From NCBI GenBank assembly GCA_902782965.1, contig CACZPG010000310.1, forward strand, positions 1 to 11,704: a stretch of 11,704 nucleotides of DNA, given 5' to 3'. Positions 6,990-11,704 of this stretch are shown piece after piece. The position numbers and the translations under genes were made by a program. Under the pieces are notes generated by a model. That model was not told the origin of the DNA, did not search any database, and saw only the letters and a list, made by a program, of their open reading frames with translations. Positions within the stretch are counted from its first letter, which is position 1; each line of letters starts with the position of its first letter. Source of the DNA: an uncultured Lachnospiraceae bacterium (GTDB taxonomy: Bacteria; Bacillota; Clostridia; Lachnospirales; Lachnospiraceae).

Positions 6990-7667
6990 ATGGGAATACT
7001 ATCAAGATTCAAAGATATTATGGCATCGAATATAAATGCTGTTTTCAGTAATAAAGAAGATAAGCATCCGGAGAAGTCTATAGAGAAATATCTGATGCAG
7101 CTGAGATCAGACCTCGGACAGGTAAAGTCTGAGACCGCGGCACTTGAATCTGATGTGAGACGTGCTAAGGCAGCGCTTAGCGAGAATCAGGCAGAGGCTG
7201 CAAAGCTTGAAAGGTATATTGCAAAAGCAAATGAGAATGGTAATCCGAGTGATGCGGCAGTATATGAGAACAGGCTTGATGCAGTTAAACAGGATGGTGT
7301 AAGGCTTGAGACTAAATTCAATGAGGTAAATACAAACTACAGTAATTTATCCAAGATGAATGAGAAGCTCAGTTCAGATATTTCCACATTGGAGAGCAAG
7401 CTGAGTGAGATCAAGTCTAAGCTGGAAGCTGCAAATGCACAGGAACAGATGAATAAGATGGCTGCCCGGGCAGGAGCAAAGACCAGTGATGAAATGTTCT
7501 CTAGGATGACTGAGAAAGCAGATTACATGCTGGACAGAGCCAATGCTATGGCTGAGCTGGATAATGCTTCGGGAATATCAGATTACGATGACATTTCCGA
7601 CCTTGCCAGCAAGTATGAATCTTCTGATACTAATGAGGGCTCTGATGGGCCTATAGATATTTTATAA
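6990..7667 (+). CDS. pspA: PspA/IM30 family membrane-stress protein
   Basis: A 225-residue protein with the PspA/Vipp1 layout: an N-terminal amphipathic helix (MGILSRFKDIMASNINAVFS, 1-20), then long heptad-rich coiled-coil helices from about 30 to 155, a further helix 165-192, and an acidic Ser/Asp-rich tail. Family members bind stressed or stored-curvature membrane from the cytosol and assemble into ESCRT-III-like rods or rings that limit proton leakage. There are no cysteines, signal peptide or transmembrane segment. SD AGGGGG (6979-6984) sits five bases before the ATG. It follows the NUDIX gene by 38 bases and precedes the SPFH gene by 21. A pspA-SPFH arrangement matches B. subtilis ydjF-ydjI, in which the SPFH protein helps bring PspA to the membrane. 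Family call is firm; function follows from the family. Confidence 0.92.
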   Translation: MGILSRFKDIMASNINAVFSNKEDKHPEKSIEKYLMQLRSDLGQVKSETAALESDVRRAKAALSENQAEAAKLERYIAKANENGNPSDAAVYENRLDAVKQDGVRLETKFNEVNTNYSNLSKMNEKLSSDISTLESKLSEIKSKLEAANAQEQMNKMAARAGAKTSDEMFSRMTEKADYMLDRANAMAELDNASGISDYDDISDLASKYESSDTNEGSDGPIDIL

Positions 7668-7688
7668 ATTTTATTAATGGAGGTAGTT

Positions 7689-8717
7689 ATGGGTATTTTA
7701 TCTAATCAATTTGCAAATGTAGTTGAATGGGAAGAATTTGATGACAATCTCATCTTCTGGAAATGGACTAATAAGGAAATTAAGAAGGGTTCACGCCTTA
7801 TCATTCGTCCGGGACAGGATGCTATCTTCCTTTATCAGGGGAAAGTTGAAGGAGTATTTAAGGATGAGGGTGATTATGATATAGAGTCTAAGATTATTCC
7901 ATTCCTTTCAACTCTTAAAGGTTTCAAATTCGGTTTTAATTCCGGACTCAGAGCAGAGGTTCTGTTTATCAATACTAAGGAATTTACCATCAAATGGGGA
8001 ACTAAGGGACCTATAATGCTTCAGGCTCCGGGACTTCCTGGTGGTATGCCGGTAAGAGCTAACGGTACTGCAAATGTTAAAGTTTCAGATTATATGACTC
8101 TTATAGATAAGGTAGCCGGTGTCAAGCAGTCTTATTCTATTGAAGACGTTAAGCTTCGTATAATTACAGTTCTTGATCAGCTTCTTATGAAATGGATTTC
8201 AAAAGAAGGCAAGGATATGTTCAATCTTCAGGCAAGCTCATTTGATATTTCAAAGGGTATTCAGGAAGATCTGGATATGGAAATCAGCAAGGATGGTATT
8301 TCAGTAACCGGATTCAGTATCAATAACTTCAACTATCCTGAAGAGATTCAGAAGAAGATTACACAAGCCGCAGCTCAGTCTATGGTTGGTGATGTAAATA
8401 AATATACCCAGATGACAATGGTTGATGCTATGGCAGACGGCAAAATGAACAGTGGTAATTCAACCATGGGAAGCATGGCAGAGATGATGATGGGTGCTTC
8501 AGTTGCAAGCCAGATGATGAATGGTATGGGCATGGGAATGGGCCAGCCACAGCAGCAGATGCAGCAGGGATACCCACAGGGCCAGCCAATGCAGCAGCAG
8601 GCAGCTCCACAGCAGGCAGCACCAGCAGCAGGTGCAGGACCTAAGTTCTGTCCTGAATGTGGTACTCCGGCAAATGGTGCTAAGTTCTGCCAGAACTGCG
8701 GAACCAAGCTTATGTAA
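7689..8717 (+). CDS. SPFH-domain (YdjI-like) protein with C-terminal zinc ribbon
   Basis: A 342-residue protein resembling B. subtilis YdjI and the 'virion core protein-like' SPFH group. The start at 7689 is preferred over the in-frame ATG at 7677, because the latter sits in the Shine-Dalgarno sequence GGAGG (7679-7683) that serves 7689. Residues about 10-225 form the SPFH-like beta/helical core, including the N-terminal VVEWEE and FWKW segments. A Met/Gly/Gln/Ala-rich flexible linker (about 250-317) leads to a zinc ribbon CPEC-x9-CQNC (Cys321, 324, 334, 337) at the C-terminus. There is no obvious transmembrane helix. The B. subtilis homologue assists PspA recruitment to membranes along with YdjG and YdjH. 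Here no separate YdjG/YdjH-type membrane proteins are present, so the fused zinc ribbon may supply a contact those provide. That last point is inference. Confidence 0.88.
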   Translation: MGILSNQFANVVEWEEFDDNLIFWKWTNKEIKKGSRLIIRPGQDAIFLYQGKVEGVFKDEGDYDIESKIIPFLSTLKGFKFGFNSGLRAEVLFINTKEFTIKWGTKGPIMLQAPGLPGGMPVRANGTANVKVSDYMTLIDKVAGVKQSYSIEDVKLRIITVLDQLLMKWISKEGKDMFNLQASSFDISKGIQEDLDMEISKDGISVTGFSINNFNYPEEIQKKITQAAAQSMVGDVNKYTQMTMVDAMADGKMNSGNSTMGSMAEMMMGASVASQMMNGMGMGMGQPQQQMQQGYPQGQPMQQQAAPQQAAPAAGAGPKFCPECGTPANGAKFCQNCGTKLM

Positions 8718-8738
8718 TATAACATGGCAGCTGTTATA
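8718..8738. repeat. 7-7-7 inverted repeat just after the SPFH gene
   Basis: TATAACA (8718-8724) and TGTTATA (8732-8738) flank TGGCAGC immediately after the stop codon. No T-run follows, so it is not a typical terminator. It may be a 3' stabilising stem or chance. Confidence 0.3.
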
Positions 8739-8780
8739 GTATAAACTTTACAGATATAGCTGGTGAATAAATAGTAAATC

Positions 8781-8814
8781 AAAGGTGAGTCAAATTCTTT
8801 TGGCTCACCTTTTT
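8781..8814 (+). terminator. Strong intrinsic terminator closing the AraC-to-SPFH unit
   Basis: Fourteen-bp stem, AAAGGTGAGTCAAA (8781-8794) with TTTGGCTCACCTTT (8799-8812), with one G-T wobble (8790/8803) and a TTCT tetraloop, ending in a run of five T (8810-8814). It lies 64 bases after the SPFH stop codon and upstream of the clpB promoter. It separates the two transcription units, and the A-run on the other side could also stop antisense transcription. Confidence 0.88.
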
Positions 8815-8900
8815 CTGTTGAGCAGGAATAAATCGAAAGATATTCTGAATGTCAGCTGCGAGGCATATAAACAGTAGTAGGAATTGACATAAAAAACAGA

Positions 8901-8929
8901 TTGACAAGTACATAGCATAGTGATATAAC
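8901..8929 (+). promoter_or_regulatory. Sigma-A promoter of clpB
   Basis: Perfect -35 TTGACA (8901-8906), 17-base spacer, -10 TATAAC (8924-8929) with an extended TG at 8921-8922. Transcription is expected to start near 8936, nine bases before the CIRCE operator. A second perfect TTGACA lies 17 bases upstream (8884-8889), with no good -10 partner of its own. Confidence 0.85.
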
Positions 8930-8944
8930 ATACTCAAAAGGTTA

Positions 8945-8971
8945 TTAGCACTCATTGGATGAGAGTGCTAA
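8945..8971. promoter_or_regulatory. CIRCE element (HrcA operator)
   Basis: TTAGCACTC (8945-8953), nine bases, GAGTGCTAA (8963-8971): an exact match to the CIRCE consensus. It lies about 10 to 36 bases into the expected transcript of clpB, where HrcA binding would block transcription and heat shock would relieve it. No CtsR-type GGTCAAA direct repeat is visible nearby, so HrcA is the likely sole heat-shock repressor here. Confidence 0.97.
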
Positions 8972-8998
8972 CAAGATGAACAGAAAGGAGTTGATGTT

Positions 8999-11587
8999 AT
9001 GAATGCTGAGAAATTTACAAGAAATTCTCTTGAAGCAATAGAGGGAAGCCAGAGAATATGCATGGAAAATGATAATCAGGAAGTTACAAGTGAACATCTG
9101 CTGTACAGTCTTCTTACACTTGACGACAGTCTGATAGCTAAGCTGCTCAGCAGAATGGGGATTGCTGTATCTGCTCTGACAACTGAAAGTGAAGCTCTTA
9201 TCAAAGCCAGACCTCATGTGTCCGGTTCTTCGGAAGATATCTATATGGGACAGGAGATGGGAAGAGTTATTTTCGCTGCAGAGAGTGAAGCGAAGAAAAT
9301 GGGAGACGAATATATTTCGGTGGAACACCTCTTCATTGCTCTGCTTGATAAGGCAGGCAGTTCGGTCAAAGAGCTTTTCAGAAAATTCGGTATAACGAAG
9401 AATGCATTTATGAGTGCACTTAAGGATGTAAGAGGTAATAAGAAGGTGGAATCTGATAATCCTGAGGATACCTATGATGCTCTTGGCCGGTTTGGTTACA
9501 ATCTTGTTGAGCGTGCCAGGGAGCAGAAGCTGGATCCGGTAATCGGACGTGATGCAGAAATCAGAAATATAATCAGAATTCTTTCCCGTAAAACCAAGAA
9601 TAATCCTGTTCTTATAGGTGATCCGGGTGTTGGTAAAACGGCAGCTATTGAAGGACTTGCGCAGAGAATAGTCAAGGGTGATGTTCCGGATTCTCTTAAG
9701 GATAAGGAAATATTTGCACTGGATATGGGGTCTCTGATTGCAGGAGCTAAGTACAGAGGAGAATTCGAGGAGAGACTTAAGTCGGTACTGGATGAGGTGA
9801 AGAAGTCTGACGGTCAGATTATTCTTTTCATAGATGAGATTCATACGATAGTCGGAGCAGGTAAAACAGATGGTAGTCTGGATGCCGGAAATATGCTTAA
9901 GCCTATGCTTGCTCGTGGAGAGCTGCATTGTATAGGTGCCACCACGGTTGATGAATACAGGAAATATATTGAGAAGGATAAGGCACTTGAGAGAAGATTC
10001 CAGCCGGTTCAGGTTAATGAGCCTACCGTAGAAGATACCATTTCCATATTAAGAGGTATCAAAAACAGGTATGAAGTATTCCATGGTGTTAAAATATCTG
10101 ATGGAGCTCTCGTAGCAGCAGCTACACTGTCTAACAGATATATCACAGATCGTTTCCTTCCTGATAAGGCAATTGACCTGGTTGATGAAGCCTGTGCAAT
10201 GATCAAGACGGAACTTAATTCGATGCCTGCTGAGGTGGACGAGATCGAACGTAAGATCATGCAGCTGGAAATTGAAATAACAGCCCTTAAGAATGAGGAT
10301 GATCATTTGTCTCAGGAGAGGCTTGCAAGCATTGAACAGGAGCTGGCAGAGCTTAAGGATAAGTCCAATTCCATGAAGGCTACCTGGGAGAACGAGAAGG
10401 CTGAGGTTGAACGTGTCAGAACACTGCGCGAAGAAATCGAGAATGCTAAGGATGATCTGGAAATAGCTCAGAGAAAGGGTAATTATGATAAGGCTGCAGA
10501 GCTGCAGTATGGCAAGATACCTGAACTCCAGAAAGAACTGGAAACTCTTGAGAACAGTTCATCGGTTAAGGAGAGACAGCTGCTTCATGAAAATGTAACT
10601 GATGAAGAAATAGCTAAGATCATTTCCAAGTGGACCGGAATTCCGGTGGCCAAGCTTTCTGAATCTGAGAGAAACAAGACTCTTCATCTGGCAGATGAAC
10701 TTCATAAGAGAGTAGTTGGACAGGACAGTGCAGTTTCCCTTGTAAGTGAAGCAATAATCAGATCAAAGGCCGGCATCAAGGATCCGACCAAGCCTATCGG
10801 TTCATTTCTGTTCCTGGGACCTACCGGTGTAGGTAAGACCGAACTTGCCAAAACCCTTGCTGAAGCTCTCTTCGATAATGAGACCAATATCGTTCGAATA
10901 GATATGAGTGAATATATGGAGAAACACAGTGTGTCCCGTCTTATTGGAGCGCCTCCGGGATATGTTGGTTATGACGAAGGCGGACAGCTCACGGATGCAG
11001 TAAGGAGAAGTCCTTATTCAGTAGTTCTATTCGATGAGGTAGAGAAGGCACATCCGGATGTATTTAATATAATGCTTCAGATTCTTGATGACGGACGTAT
11101 TACAGACTCCAAGGGAAATGTAGTTGATTTCAAGAATACTATTCTGATAATGACTTCTAATATCGGTTCCGAGTTCCTGCTTGAAGGAATTGATGATGAC
11201 GGAGATATTAAGCCGGAAGCCGAGAAACAGGTAACAGATATGCTGAAGCTTCATTTCAGACCGGAGTTTCTGAACCGTCTGGATGAGATAATTATGTTCA
11301 AGCCTCTTACGAAGGATAACATTTCCGGAATAGTTGAACTGCTTATGAAGGATCTGAATAAGCGGGTTGCTGATAAGGAAATCAAGATAGAACTTTCACC
11401 GGCTGCAAGAGATTATGTAATAGATGCAGGCTATGATCCTGTATATGGAGCAAGACCGTTGAAGAGATTCCTGCAGAAGAATGTTGAAACCCTGGTAGCC
11501 AGAGCAATTCTCAGCAATGCACTATCCATGGGAGATACAGTTGTTCTGGATATGGAAGACGGAAGCCTTGTCTGCAGGAAGAAGTGA
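8999..11587 (+). CDS. clpB: ATP-dependent disaggregase ClpB (Hsp100)
   Basis: An 862-residue AAA+ chaperone, full length for ClpB. Order of parts: N-terminal substrate domain with two repeats (1-145); NBD1 with Walker A GDPGVGKT (207-214), pore-loop KYRG (Tyr252), Walker B ILFIDE (275-280) and arginine fingers at ERR (331-333); the long coiled-coil middle domain (about 410-530) that separates ClpB from ClpC, ClpA and ClpE; the KWTGIPV linker (544-550); NBD2 with Walker A GPTGVGKT (607-614), pore-loop GYVG (654-657), Walker B VVLFDE (675-680) and sensor-2 GARPLKR (817-823). No ClpP-binding IGF/IGL-type tripeptide loop was noticed. It threads aggregated proteins through the hexamer pore with DnaK-system help in the cytosol. 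SD AAAGGAG (8984-8990) lies eight bases before the ATG. It stands alone behind the HrcA-controlled promoter. Confidence 0.98.
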   Translation: MNAEKFTRNSLEAIEGSQRICMENDNQEVTSEHLLYSLLTLDDSLIAKLLSRMGIAVSALTTESEALIKARPHVSGSSEDIYMGQEMGRVIFAAESEAKKMGDEYISVEHLFIALLDKAGSSVKELFRKFGITKNAFMSALKDVRGNKKVESDNPEDTYDALGRFGYNLVERAREQKLDPVIGRDAEIRNIIRILSRKTKNNPVLIGDPGVGKTAAIEGLAQRIVKGDVPDSLKDKEIFALDMGSLIAGAKYRGEFEERLKSVLDEVKKSDGQIILFIDEIHTIVGAGKTDGSLDAGNMLKPMLARGELHCIGATTVDEYRKYIEKDKALERRFQPVQVNEPTVEDTISILRGIKNRYEVFHGVKISDGALVAAATLSNRYITDRFLPDKAIDLVDEACAMIKTELNSMPAEVDEIERKIMQLEIEITALKNEDDHLSQERLASIEQELAELKDKSNSMKATWENEKAEVERVRTLREEIENAKDDLEIAQRKGNYDKAAELQYGKIPELQKELETLENSSSVKERQLLHENVTDEEIAKIISKWTGIPVAKLSESERNKTLHLADELHKRVVGQDSAVSLVSEAIIRSKAGIKDPTKPIGSFLFLGPTGVGKTELAKTLAEALFDNETNIVRIDMSEYMEKHSVSRLIGAPPGYVGYDEGGQLTDAVRRSPYSVVLFDEVEKAHPDVFNIMLQILDDGRITDSKGNVVDFKNTILIMTSNIGSEFLLEGIDDDGDIKPEAEKQVTDMLKLHFRPEFLNRLDEIIMFKPLTKDNISGIVELLMKDLNKRVADKEIKIELSPAARDYVIDAGYDPVYGARPLKRFLQKNVETLVARAILSNALSMGDTVVLDMEDGSLVCRKK

Positions 11588-11599
11588 TAGCTGAAGAAT

Positions 11600-11677
11600 G
11601 TGCTGTTTATAGAGGGGTGAAAATAATAGCTATTTTAAGGGTCTTATAAAAAGTAAATAATTTAGACCCCTTAGCAC
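11600..11677 (+). other. Inverted repeats in the clpB 3' region
   Basis: This A+T-rich tail can fold in two ways. GGGTCT (11639-11644) pairs with AGACCC (11664-11669). Alternatively AGGGGT (11613-11618) pairs with ACCCCT (11666-11671), extended outward by GTGCT (11600-11604) with AGCAC (11673-11677). No T-run follows either stem, so it is not a canonical terminator. Beyond it, to the window end, I see no gene. Confidence 0.3.
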
Positions 11678-11704
11678 TTTCATAATTCATTTATTTGTGA
11701 TAAA

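Noticed and set aside
7677..7688. Upstream ATG as start of the SPFH gene
   Set aside because: It would put the start codon inside the GGAGG ribosome-binding site of the ATG at 7689 and add only four residues; 7689 gives the MGILS start with ideal spacing.
8530..8650. CAG-rich stretch as a DNA repeat or CRISPR-like array
   Set aside because: It is the in-frame coding sequence of the Gln/Met/Ala-rich linker of the SPFH protein. There is no regular repeat-spacer pattern. No CRISPR array, tRNA, rRNA or insertion sequence was seen in the window.
8945..9928. 327-codon open frame on the - strand over the start of clpB
   Set aside because: It runs opposite to the N-terminal and NBD1 coding region of clpB and through its CIRCE operator, with no recognisable domain. 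It is a shadow frame.
11671..11679. CIRCE-like half-site TTAGCACTT near the window end
   Set aside because: Eight of nine bases match one CIRCE arm, but there is no opposing GAGTGCTAA arm nine bases away.

Overview
The window is A+T-rich DNA with all ten recognisable protein genes on the + strand. It looks like a low-GC Firmicute of class Clostridia, probably Lachnospiraceae (a Butyrivibrio-like rumen or gut bacterium is a guess). The reasons are a perfect CIRCE operator in front of clpB, purine-rich Shine-Dalgarno sites, small single-domain RelQ alarmone synthetase, a PspA/SPFH pair as in Bacillus-type genomes, and an AraC-type regulator with an N-terminal region of the kind I associate with Lachnospiraceae. 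The genus is not established by anything in the window.

Region 1 (1-4652) holds the two halves of a heterodimeric ABC exporter followed by a response regulator and a sensor kinase. The first exporter half is cut by the window edge, so only its nucleotide-binding part is present. The two halves overlap by ATGA and show complementary defects: Walker B Asp-Asp and Gln in place of the H-loop His in the first, LSEGQ signature in the second. Together these predict one degenerate and one competent ATP site, as in TM287/288 and BmrCD. The two-component pair probably controls or responds to the exporter.

Region 2 (4653-4948) is a 296-base gene-free stretch with a run of perfect inverted repeats (9-14-9, 11-3-11, 6-3-6 and 7-12-7, arm-loop-arm). 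It may be a terminator followed by a regulated promoter or leader.

Region 3 (4949-8717) reads as one transcription unit: AraC-type regulator, RelQ-type (p)ppGpp synthetase, ADP-ribose-pyrophosphatase-like NUDIX hydrolase, PspA/IM30 protein, and a SPFH (YdjI-like) protein with a C-terminal zinc ribbon. Gaps are 8, 21, 38 and 21 bases, and a strong intrinsic terminator follows at 8781-8814. The combination of alarmone and nucleotide metabolism with a membrane-damage module is the most interesting part of the window.

Region 4 (8718-11704) is clpB as a single-gene heat-shock unit. It has a near-consensus sigma-A promoter with an extended -10 and a perfect CIRCE element just downstream of the expected start of transcription, then the full disaggregase gene, then a short A+T-rich tail with inverted repeats.
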